Assembly (NCBI RefSeq): GCF_014646515.1
Contig: NZ_BMNK01000001.1
Coordinates: 887,701 to 951,700 of the forward strand
Length of the DNA stretch: 64,000 nucleotides
Direction: 5' to 3'
Source: Nonomuraea glycinis
GTDB lineage: Bacteria; Actinomycetota; Actinomycetes; Streptosporangiales; Streptosporangiaceae
The notes below the pieces were generated by a model that had not been told where the DNA came from, made no database searches, and saw only the letters and a program-made list of their open reading frames with translations. The translations under genes were made by a program, and so were the position numbers. Each line of letters begins with the position of its first letter. The first letter of the stretch is position 1. Shown in pieces: positions 44,594 to 51,708 of this stretch.

Positions 44594-45362
44594 CTACCGG
44601 CGGAGCCTCATCGGGTGGGCGATCGGCCTCAGCGCCTTCATGATGATGTACCTCGGGGTCTACAGCAGCATCAAGCAGAGTCCCGACCTCTACGGCGCGC
44701 AGGCGATGGCCAAGTTCCCCGGCGCGCTCAAGGACCTGATGGGCGGGCTGCAGGACTTCACCAGCGGCGCCGGCTATCTGCAGTCGGTCGTCTACCAGCT
44801 GTTCGTGCCGTTCCTGTTCATCGCGTGCGCGATGCTCGCCGCCAACCGGGCCATCGCCCAGCCCGAGGAGGCCGGCACGCTGGAGCTCATCGTCACCCTG
44901 CCCATCGACCGCAAACGGCTCGTCCTCGACCGCTTCGCCGCCCTCGCCCTCGGCCTGCTCGCGGTGGCCGCCGTGACGCTGCTCGTCACCTGGGTCATGG
45001 CCGAGGCCGTCGGCATCGGCGTCACCTTCGACCGGATCCTCGCCGCCCACACCGGAGTGCTGCTGCTCGGCCTCTTCTTCGGCACCGTCACCCTGGCCGT
45101 CGGCGCCGCGACCGGGCGCAGGGCCCTCGCCACGACGGTCGTCGGCGGGTGGGCGCTGCTCGGCTACGTCGTCGTCACCATCGGCAAGAGCGTCGAGGCC
45201 ATCGCCTGGCTCAAATGGGTCTCCCCGTTCCACTACTACGCCGAGGGCCAGCCCCTCTATCAGGGGCTTCCGGTCGGGGACTACCTTGTGCTGGCGGGCG
45301 CCACCGCGGTGCTCGCCCTCACCGCGGTCCTCGCCTTCGACAGGCGCGACGTAGGAGTCTGA
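44571..45362 (+). CDS. ABC-2 type permease
   Basis: A 263-residue membrane protein with six hydrophobic segments: SLIGWAIGLSAFMMMYLGVY, VVYQLFVPFLFIACAMLAAN, FAALALGLLAVAAVTLLVTW, AHTGVLLLGLFFGTVTLAVG, ALATTVVGGWALLGYVVVTI, and VLAGATAVLALTAVLAF. QPEEAGTLELIVTLPIDRKR is the conserved ABC-2 cytoplasmic helix. It forms an exporter with the preceding ATPase. ATG with GAGGAGAGA upstream, inside the end of the ATPase gene. The next gene starts 2 bases after its stop. Confidence 0.87.
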   Translation: MIAKSLRDYRRSLIGWAIGLSAFMMMYLGVYSSIKQSPDLYGAQAMAKFPGALKDLMGGLQDFTSGAGYLQSVVYQLFVPFLFIACAMLAANRAIAQPEEAGTLELIVTLPIDRKRLVLDRFAALALGLLAVAAVTLLVTWVMAEAVGIGVTFDRILAAHTGVLLLGLFFGTVTLAVGAATGRRALATTVVGGWALLGYVVVTIGKSVEAIAWLKWVSPFHYYAEGQPLYQGLPVGDYLVLAGATAVLALTAVLAFDRRDVGV

Positions 45363-45364
45363 CC

Positions 45365-46393
45365 GTGTCCGACCGCCGGGAGCTGCCCGCCGACCTGCTC
45401 GGCGAGCACCTCCGCACGCTGCGCCAGGCCGCCGCCACCGGCCTGCCGCCCGGCCGGGCCGAACTCGACGCCTACCGCGCCGCCGGCTCCCGCGCCGCCG
45501 AACTCGGCCTCCCCCTGCGAACGCTCGTCGACGCCGCGCTCGCCGCCGCCGACGGCTTGACCGCTCCCGCCGTACTGCCCGCCCTGCGCAAAGCCGTCTC
45601 CGCCCTCATGGAGGGGTACGACCAAGCCCAGCTCGCCGCCATCCGAGGCGCGGACGTCGAACGCAGGGAGTTCGTCGACGACCTGCTCCAGGGCAGGGCC
45701 GAACGCCTCGCCGAACGCGCCGAGCACTTCGGCCTCCGCCTCGCCGAGTCGTACGTCGTCGCCGTCGCCGGCGGCCTGCGGGACGTCGACCCCGACCGGA
45801 TCGAACGCGACCTGATCGCCCGCTTCGGCTCCCACAACATCCTCCTCGCCGTCCGCGCCTCCGACGGCGACGAACTGCTCGTCTGCGTCGTCCCCGCCAC
45901 CCTCCCCGCCGCCGTCGGCGAGTTCACCCACCATGTACGATCCCGCTTCCCGACAGGCTGGCGGGTCGGCGTCGGCCGGCCGCACCGCGGACCCGGCGGC
46001 GTGGTCACCTCCTACCGGGAAGCGGCCGGCGCCCTCGACCTGGCCGACCGGCTCGACCTCAAGCACGACGTGGTCAAGGCCGCCGACCTGCTCGTCTTCC
46101 CCGTGCTGCTGCGCGACAGGAGCGCCATCGACGACCTGGTGACCAGCGTGCTCAGCCCACTGCTCGACGCCCGAGGCGGCCCCGAGCCGTTACTCGAAAC
46201 GCTCGAAGCCGTCTTCGCCGCCCAGGGCAACCAGACCGCCGCCGCCCGCCGGCTCGGCATCAGCACCCGCGCCGTCACCTACCGCCTGCAACGCATCCGG
46301 CACCTGACCGGCTTCTCCCCGGACGACCCCACCCAGCGCTTCACCCTCGAAACCGCCGTGCTCGGCGCCCGCCTCCTGTCCTGGCCCTCGTAG
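45365..46393 (+). CDS. PucR/CdaR-type transcriptional regulator
   Basis: A 342-residue regulator. N-terminal helical region (residues 1-110), a central GGDEF-like/CdaR region (VVAVAGGLRDVDPDRIERDL, WRVGVGRPHRGPGGVVTSYR), and a C-terminal HTH_30 domain: LLETLEAVFAAQGNQTAAAR, RLGISTRAVTYRLQRIRHLT, the hallmark of PucR proteins. GTG start 2 bases beyond the permease stop, so it is in the same transcript and may regulate the exporter or a linked pathway. Confidence 0.87.
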   Translation: MSDRRELPADLLGEHLRTLRQAAATGLPPGRAELDAYRAAGSRAAELGLPLRTLVDAALAAADGLTAPAVLPALRKAVSALMEGYDQAQLAAIRGADVERREFVDDLLQGRAERLAERAEHFGLRLAESYVVAVAGGLRDVDPDRIERDLIARFGSHNILLAVRASDGDELLVCVVPATLPAAVGEFTHHVRSRFPTGWRVGVGRPHRGPGGVVTSYREAAGALDLADRLDLKHDVVKAADLLVFPVLLRDRSAIDDLVTSVLSPLLDARGGPEPLLETLEAVFAAQGNQTAAARRLGISTRAVTYRLQRIRHLTGFSPDDPTQRFTLETAVLGARLLSWPS

Positions 46394-46412
46394 GTCGGTC
46401 GACGTCCGGCCG

Positions 46413-46508
46413 CCACGATGACGCCCACCGGTCAGTCGATGGCCAGCCGTACGCCGAACCCCACGATGACGCCCACCGGTCAGTCGACGGCCAGCCGTAC
46501 GCCGAACC
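46413..46508. repeat. 48-bp direct tandem repeat, two copies
   Basis: Unit 46413-46460 is repeated at 46461-46508 with one difference (GTCGATGG against GTCGACGG); a 7-base start of a third unit follows. The second copy includes the last codons and stop of the LysE gene, so the 3' end of that gene has been duplicated behind itself. Confidence 0.85.
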
Positions 46509-47097
46509 CCACGATCACCACGCCGGTGATCCGGTCGAGCAGCCGGCGGACGGACGGCGTGCGCAGGGTTCTGCTCATCAGGGCCGCGAATCCGATCAGC
46601 GCGGCGCTCCACAGCAGCCCCTCGCCCACATGCACACCCGCCAGCAGCAGGCCCATCACCGCGTGCGGCGCCTCCTGGGGGATGAACTGCGGCAACATCG
46701 CCACGTAGAACGCGCCCACCTTGGGATTGAGCAGGTTCGTCACCAGGCCGCGCCGGAAGCCGGTGCGGAACCGTACCTCCTGCCGGGCTTCCTCCTCGCC
46801 GGGCGCGTCACCCCTGGCCAGCAGCATGCGCAGGCCCATCCAGACCAGATAGGCCGCGCCCGCCCAGCGCAGCACCTCATAGCCGACCTGCGAGGCCGCC
46901 AGCAGCGCGGACAGGCCCACGGCCGTCAGCAGGCCCCAGGCGAGGGTGCCGAGCTGGATGCCCAGCACCACGCCCCAGGCGGGGCGCCTCCCGGCCACCA
47001 GCGACGTGCGCAGGATGAGGGCCGTGTCCAGGCCGGGAGTCACCGTCAGCAACGCCACCACCAAGGCGAACGACCCGACAGATGCGGCTATGTCCAT
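46480..47097 (-). CDS. LysE/RhtB family exporter
   Basis: A 205-residue membrane protein with five to six hydrophobic segments. VGSFALVVALLTVTPGLDTA and LILRTSLVAGRRPAWGVVLG are the family N-terminal signature (TPGPD variant TPGLD); FRTGFRRGLVTNLLNPKVGA, FYVAMLPQFI is the second conserved block. It exports amino acids or their derivatives. It ends inside the second unit of a 48-bp tandem repeat. No obvious operon partner; the quinone oxidoreductase gene upstream is on the same strand, its stop 22 bases before this start. Confidence 0.87.
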   Translation of the reverse strand: MDIAASVGSFALVVALLTVTPGLDTALILRTSLVAGRRPAWGVVLGIQLGTLAWGLLTAVGLSALLAASQVGYEVLRWAGAAYLVWMGLRMLLARGDAPGEEEARQEVRFRTGFRRGLVTNLLNPKVGAFYVAMLPQFIPQEAPHAVMGLLLAGVHVGEGLLWSAALIGFAALMSRTLRTPSVRRLLDRITGVVIVGFGVRLAVD

Positions 47098-47119
47098 GCT
47101 TGGAGGGTAATTGGGAAGG

Positions 47120-48067
47120 CTAAGGGATCAACAGCAGTTTTCCGGTGGTGCGGCGGGCCGCGAGGTCCTCCTGGGCGCGGGCCGCCTCCGCCAGCGGGTA
47201 GCGCTGGTGAACGTTCACCTTCAGCTCACCGGCGGCGATCCAGCCGAACAGATCCGACGTCCGGCCCAGCAGCTCGTCCCGGTCCGCGATGTAGTCGGCC
47301 AGCTTCGGCCTGGTGAGAAAGACGGAACCGGCCGCGTTCAGCCGCTGCGGATCCACCGGCGGCACCGGGCCGCTGGCCGCGCCGTACAGGGCCATGAGCC
47401 CGCGCGGGCGGAGCACCTTGAGCCCGCCGTCGAACGTGGTGGCGCCCACACCGTCGTAGACCACGTCCACCTGGCCGCCCAGCGCCTCGGCGAAGTCGTC
47501 GTAGTGCAGCACCTCGTCGGCCCCCGCCTCACGGGCCAGCTTCTCCTTCGCCTCTGAGGAGGTGGTGGCGATCACCTTGGCGCCCCTGAGCTTGGCGATC
47601 TGGATGAGCAGCTGCCCCATCCCACCGGCTCCCGCATGGACCAGCACCGTCTCGCCCGGCTTCACCTCGTGCGTGGAGTGGGTGAGGTAGTGGGCGGTCA
47701 TGCCCTGGAGCATCACGGCGGCGGCCAGGTCCGCCGGCACCCCCTCCGGGACCGGGACCACCTGGTCGGCCGGCACCACGGCCTTGTCGGCGTAGCTGCC
47801 CAGGACGCCGGCCCAGGCCACGGTGTCGCCCACGGCCACCTCCCGCACCCCGGACCCGACGGCGGACACGATGCCCGCGCCCTCGGAGCCGATCACGGCG
47901 GGCAGCTGCAGAGGGTACGCGCCGGAACGGTGATAGATGTCGAGGAAGTTGACGCCGCTCGCCGCTACGTCGATCACCACCTCCCCGTCGCCTGGGGTGG
48001 GATCCGGGCGCTCCACGTACTCAAGAACCTCTGGGCCGCCCTGGGCGGCGATCACGATCGCATGCAT
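47120..48067 (-). CDS. Quinone oxidoreductase (zeta-crystallin-like)
   Basis: A 315-residue NADPH:quinone reductase-type MDR protein. MHAIVIAAQGGPEVLEYVER at the N-terminus, ASGVNFLDIYHRSGAYP (QOR signature), VLVHAGAGGMGQLLIQIAKL as the nucleotide-binding turn (AxxGxxG), and a C-terminal RTTGKLLLIP are typical of Qor. No zinc ligands. The ATG at 48067 has GGAGG upstream, so the longer ORF is rejected. Likely acts in the cytosol in quinone detoxification. Confidence 0.9.
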   Translation of the reverse strand: MHAIVIAAQGGPEVLEYVERPDPTPGDGEVVIDVAASGVNFLDIYHRSGAYPLQLPAVIGSEGAGIVSAVGSGVREVAVGDTVAWAGVLGSYADKAVVPADQVVPVPEGVPADLAAAVMLQGMTAHYLTHSTHEVKPGETVLVHAGAGGMGQLLIQIAKLRGAKVIATTSSEAKEKLAREAGADEVLHYDDFAEALGGQVDVVYDGVGATTFDGGLKVLRPRGLMALYGAASGPVPPVDPQRLNAAGSVFLTRPKLADYIADRDELLGRTSDLFGWIAAGELKVNVHQRYPLAEAARAQEDLAARRTTGKLLLIP

Positions 48068-48246
48068 ACCTCCAGTCAACCTTGCTCCTGGCCGATGATG
48101 TTCCCGGGGACCTCCGTGGGGCTTTGCTCTTGGCTCCATCCCCAGCTCAGGACCGAGCTGCCGGGCTTCACTTCATCCCGTGTCGGGAGTGGTGCCTTGT
48201 CTGGGCGAGGCTCGGGCCGTCGGGTCCCGACGCGTAGGCGCGGGGG

Positions 48247-49137
48247 TCAGCCGGCCGGGACCTCGATCCTGGCCAGGGCGCCTGCCTCCAGCGCCACCCA
48301 GATCGCCCCATCGGGCCCAACTGTCAGACCGTGCGGCTCAGCGGCCTGCTCCGAGAGCTCCGGCTCGGCGGTCTGTGCCGGCACCTGGGGGAGGGGGTAA
48401 ACGCCGATCGTGCCGTCCACGGTGATGCGGCCGACGTGGCCGGTGGCCCACTCGGTGAACCAGAGGGCGCCGTCCGGGCCGGCCACGATGGCGTGGGGCC
48501 GGGCGGCACGGTCGGGCAGGGGATATTCGGTGATCTTCCCGGCCACGTCGATGCGCCCGATCTGGCCAGCGCCGATCTCGACGAACCACAGCGCCTCATC
48601 AGGCCCCGCCGTGATGTGCACCGGCGCGGCCCCCGCCGTCGGCAGCGGATGAACCGTGATCTCGCCCGACAACGTGATCCGCCCGACGGCGTTGCCCTGG
48701 TTGAGCGTGAACCAGAGGGCGTCGTCGGGCCCGGCGGCGATCCCCGACGGCATCCCGCCCGGCACCTCGAACTCGGCGAGCTTCCCGTTTGCCCCGATCC
48801 GCCCGATCCTGTCGGTCTGCATGCAGGTGAACCACATCGCCCCGTCGGCACCGGCCACGATCCCGTACGGCGAGGAGACGTCGAACGCCGTCACCTCCCC
48901 ATCCGCCCCGATTCGCCCGACCCGGCCACCCTGGAACTCGGTGAACCACATCGCGCCATCGGCACCAGGCGCGATCACCGTCGGCCCGCCGTCAGCGGGG
49001 TCAAGCTGATGCACGACCGGCTCCTCGCCCGGCACCAACCGCCCGATGCGCCCTTGATGCACCAGCGTGAACCACAGCGCACCATCAGGCCCGGTCGCGA
49101 TGCCGTACGGCGCACCCGCGGAAATCCTGGTCAACAT
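48247..49137 (-). CDS. vgb: Virginiamycin B lyase homologue
   Basis: A 296-residue seven-bladed beta-propeller. Each blade carries the Vgb consensus: GIATGPDGALWFT, TVIAPGADGAMWFTEF, GIVAGADGAMWFTCM, GIAAGPDDALWFTLN, HITAGPDEALWFVEI, AIVAGPDGALWFTEW, GLTVGPDGAIWVAL. Vgb opens the streptogramin B ring by elimination, without hydrolysis; the catalytic His near HAIVAGPDGALWFTEW in blade 6 fits. Many Vgb-like propellers in actinomycetes have other roles, so function rests on context: it overlaps by 7 bases an ABC-F gene and sits with a TetR regulator. Start ATG 49137. Confidence 0.8.
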   Translation of the reverse strand: MLTRISAGAPYGIATGPDGALWFTLVHQGRIGRLVPGEEPVVHQLDPADGGPTVIAPGADGAMWFTEFQGGRVGRIGADGEVTAFDVSSPYGIVAGADGAMWFTCMQTDRIGRIGANGKLAEFEVPGGMPSGIAAGPDDALWFTLNQGNAVGRITLSGEITVHPLPTAGAAPVHITAGPDEALWFVEIGAGQIGRIDVAGKITEYPLPDRAARPHAIVAGPDGALWFTEWATGHVGRITVDGTIGVYPLPQVPAQTAEPELSEQAAEPHGLTVGPDGAIWVALEAGALARIEVPAG

Positions 49138-50780
49138 ATGCGTCCCTCCGAAATCTCCAGCTCGGTTCCCCTGAACCGCCGTCGCAGCGCACGGTCGTGC
49201 GACACGACCACCAGCGCGCCGCCGAAGCCGTCGAGCGCCTGCTCCAGCTCCTCCACCAGGGTCAGTGACAGATGGTTGGTCGGCTCGTCGAGCAGCAGCA
49301 GATCGTGCTCGGCCGCCAGCAGACCGGCCAGCGCCAGCCTCCGCTGCTGCCCCACGGAGAGCGCGCCCACCTTGAGATCGAGCGTCTCCGGCCGGAACAG
49401 GCCGGTGGCCAGCAGCGCGCTCCTCCGCTCGTGGCGAGGACCGTGGTCGTAGACGTCCAGCACCCGCAGGGCGGGATCGTAGACGATCTCCTGAGGCAGG
49501 TGACCCACCCGGCCGCGCGCCCGCTCGGCGATCACCTGCAGCAGCGTGCTCTTGCCCGCGCCGTTCGCACCATGGACCAGCAGCCGGTCACCGGCCCTGA
49601 TCGTCAGCCGCTCCACCTGCAGTCGATCCCCGACCCGAACGTCACGCAGCTCCACCAGCGTGCCGTTCGCGGAGGCGATGGTCCGCGCGGGCGCGCCTGT
49701 GTCGTTCGCGGGTGTCGGGAGCCGGCTGAGCGTGTGGTGCGGGGATGCTGCGGCTTGGCCGTTCGTGGCGGTCACCGAGGCTGTGGGCTCGCTGAACGTG
49801 CCACGGAAGCGTAGCGGCCGGGGCGGCTCGGGGACCGGGTCCGCCTCCAGGCGGCGCAGGCGCTCCTGGGCGTTGCGCACGCGGCTGGCGATGGAGCTCT
49901 GCACCCGTCCGGCGTTGCGGTCGTAGGCCATCTTGTTGTTGTCTCGCATGACCCGGCCCGCCGCGACGCGGTGCGCGGTGGTGGCGGCGTGCTCACGCAC
50001 CTGACGCACCTCCGCGCGCCAGGCGGCGTAGGCCTGCTCGTGCCGTGCTCGCGCGGCCGCCTTCGCCTCGAGGAAGCCGGTGTAGCCGCCGCCGAAGCGG
50101 GTGGTCGTGCCGCCTTCGACCTCCAGGATGGCGGTGGCCACCCGGTCGAGGAAGATCCGGTCGTGGGACACCACGACGACCGTGCCCCGGTGGTCGCGCA
50201 GCCGCCCCTCCAACCAGGTCAGCGCGGACTCGTCGAGATGATTGGTGGGCTCGTCGAGCAGCAGCGTCTCTGGCGAGGCCGCCAGCAGGCAGGCCAGACC
50301 CAGCCGGGCCTGCTCCCCGCCCGACAGGCTGGACAGCATCCGCTCGCGCCCGACATGGCTCAGGCCGAGCCCATGGAGCGACTTGTCGACCCGGGCATCG
50401 GCTTCGTAGCCGCCACGGGTCTCGAAGGCCGTGACAAGATCACCGTACTCCTCCATGAGGTCGTCGGAGAGCGCCGACTCCAGCTCGCGCATCCTGCGCT
50501 GCATGGCCCGCAGCTCGGCCAGCGCCGCATCGATCACCTGCTGAACCGTGTGGCCGAGCGGCAGGTCGAGCGTCTGGCCGAAATAGCCGCCGTCGGCGGG
50601 CACCACGACCTCGCCCTCGTCCGGCCGCTCGGCTCCGGCCAGCAGCCGGAGCAGCGTGGACTTGCCCGAGCCGTTGTCGCCCACGATGCCCAGCCGCTCG
50701 CCCTTCCGGACGGACACGGACACATCGACCAGCACCTGATGCCGGCCGTACGCCTTGGAAACTTTTCGAAGGATGGTCAG
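49131..50780 (-). CDS. ABC-F family ATP-binding protein (ribosome protection type)
   Basis: A roughly 550-residue twin-ATPase protein without membrane segments. First ABC: GIVGDNGSGKSTLLRLLAG, LSGGEQARLGLACLL, LLLDEPTNHLDESAL; second: LLVHGANGAGKSTLLQVIAE, LSVGQQRRLALAGLLAAEHD, LLLDEPTNHLSLTL. The helical linker between them (AAGRVMRDNNKMAYDRNAGR and onwards) is the part that reaches the ribosome. ABC-F proteins of the Vga/Lsa/Msr kind dislodge streptogramin A, lincosamides, pleuromutilins or macrolides. Homology extends N-terminally to LTILRKVSKAYGRHQVLVDV, before any ATG or GTG; a CTG at 50780 with GGAG seven bases upstream is the likely start. GTG 50735 would cut off the first strand. Confidence 0.82.
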   Translation of the reverse strand: MTILRKVSKAYGRHQVLVDVSVSVRKGERLGIVGDNGSGKSTLLRLLAGAERPDEGEVVVPADGGYFGQTLDLPLGHTVQQVIDAALAELRAMQRRMRELESALSDDLMEEYGDLVTAFETRGGYEADARVDKSLHGLGLSHVGRERMLSSLSGGEQARLGLACLLAASPETLLLDEPTNHLDESALTWLEGRLRDHRGTVVVVSHDRIFLDRVATAILEVEGGTTTRFGGGYTGFLEAKAAARARHEQAYAAWRAEVRQVREHAATTAHRVAAGRVMRDNNKMAYDRNAGRVQSSIASRVRNAQERLRRLEADPVPEPPRPLRFRGTFSEPTASVTATNGQAAASPHHTLSRLPTPANDTGAPARTIASANGTLVELRDVRVGDRLQVERLTIRAGDRLLVHGANGAGKSTLLQVIAERARGRVGHLPQEIVYDPALRVLDVYDHGPRHERRSALLATGLFRPETLDLKVGALSVGQQRRLALAGLLAAEHDLLLLDEPTNHLSLTLVEELEQALDGFGGALVVVSHDRALRRRFRGTELEISEGRIC

Positions 50781-50786
50781 GGTGGC

Positions 50787-50848
50787 ACTCCAATCGCAAC
50801 TGACGTAGCTTTAGCTTGCCACGACTTGAGACTTAATGCAACTGGAGT
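50787..50848. promoter_or_regulatory. Divergent control region, ABC-F/vgb and TetR
   Basis: ACTCCAATCGCA (50787-50798) and TGCAACTGGAGT (50837-50848) form a 10-of-12 inverted repeat. Each arm contains the GGAG ribosome site of one of the two divergent genes. Between them AGCTTTAGCT is a smaller symmetrical element. The region is AT-richer than its surroundings and is the probable TetR operator. Confidence 0.45.
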
Positions 50849-50853
50849 AGTTT

Positions 50854-51441
50854 TTGGAGACGAGTAAGCGACCCGGTGGACGCAGTGCGCGGGTCCGCGA
50901 CGCCGTACGACGGGCCACACTGGCCGAGCTGTCCGAGCACGGCATGCGCGGCCTGACCGTGGAGAACGTGGCCGAGAGGTCGGGCGTGCACAAGACGACG
51001 GTCTACCGGCGCTGGGGGAGCGTCGAAGGGCTGATCGCCGACGCTCTGGAGATGGCTCAGGAGGAGCCATGGCCGATCCCCGACACGGGCACGATCGAGG
51101 AGGACCTGCGCGGGGTGGCGAGGCTGGTGCAGAGCGGGTTCGACGACCCCGAGCTCGGGCCAGTCTCGTCGGCGTTCGTGGCGGCCGCCATGCAGAGCCC
51201 CGAGGCCGCCCGCGCGCTGCACGACTTCTTCGAGGCCCGCCACGAGCAGTCGGCTCAGGTGGTGCGGCGGGCCGTCGACCGTGGCGAGCTGCCTGTCACG
51301 GTCGATGTGCGGGAGGTGATCAGGGTGGCGGTGGCGCCGATCTACTACCGGCTGTTCGTCGCACACGAGCCGGTGACCGAGCGGGACGCCGATCGGGCGG
51401 CGGATGCGGCTCTGGCTGCGGCCCGCGCCGGCGTGCTCTGA
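50854..51441 (+). CDS. TetR/AcrR family transcriptional regulator
   Basis: A 195-residue TetR-type repressor. HTH: RDAVRRATLAELSEHGMRGL, then TVENVAERSGVHKTTVYRRW. The C-terminal domain (RGVARLVQSGFDDPELGPVS, IRVAVAPIYYRLFVAHEPV) is the TetR_C_16/AcrR-like ligand pocket. TTG start with GGAG six bases upstream. It is divergent from the ABC-F/vgb pair, so drug-induced derepression of a resistance unit is the simplest reading (inference). Confidence 0.87.
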   Translation: METSKRPGGRSARVRDAVRRATLAELSEHGMRGLTVENVAERSGVHKTTVYRRWGSVEGLIADALEMAQEEPWPIPDTGTIEEDLRGVARLVQSGFDDPELGPVSSAFVAAAMQSPEAARALHDFFEARHEQSAQVVRRAVDRGELPVTVDVREVIRVAVAPIYYRLFVAHEPVTERDADRAADAALAAARAGVL

Positions 51442-51498
51442 GGGCCTTCGCTTCGGGATGGCCGGTGGCCGGTGGCCGATTGTGGGCAGCGCGCTGTG

Positions 51499-51669
51499 AT
51501 GTCGGCTACGGCGCTACAAGTGGGAAACCGTCACCGGTACGGGCAGGACGCCTACGAGCGGCTCGCCGCGTTCTCGATCCTGTACACGGCGCTGGCGGCA
51601 ATCCTTTACGTGGCGGTCGACAAGTACCTGGCGGGCTCTTTCGACTTCGGCGGTGCGATGAAGGGCTGA
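51499..51669 (+). CDS. Small single-span membrane protein
   Basis: 56 residues: MSATALQVGNRHRYGQDAYE, RLAAFSILYTALAAILYVAV, DKYLAGSFDFGGAMKG. One hydrophobic helix, positive residues on the N-side. The stop codon TGA forms the first bases of the following terminator stem. No family recognised and no clear ribosome site; coding is supported mainly by the sensible membrane helix. Confidence 0.4.
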   Translation: MSATALQVGNRHRYGQDAYERLAAFSILYTALAAILYVAVDKYLAGSFDFGGAMKG

Positions 51670-51705
51670 CGGCCGTGCCCGGCTCGATGGCCGGGCACGG
51701 CCGTC
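51668..51705. terminator. Bidirectional terminator hairpin
   Basis: GACGGCCGTGCCCGGC and its exact reverse complement form a 16-bp perfect stem with loop TCGATG. It lies between two convergent genes (ends 51669 and 51709), as expected of a shared terminator. Confidence 0.85.
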
Positions 51706-51708
51706 AGG

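Noticed and set aside
46394..46520. Tandem 48-bp units as a CRISPR-like array
   Set aside because: Units are contiguous with no unique spacers, and one contains a gene end.
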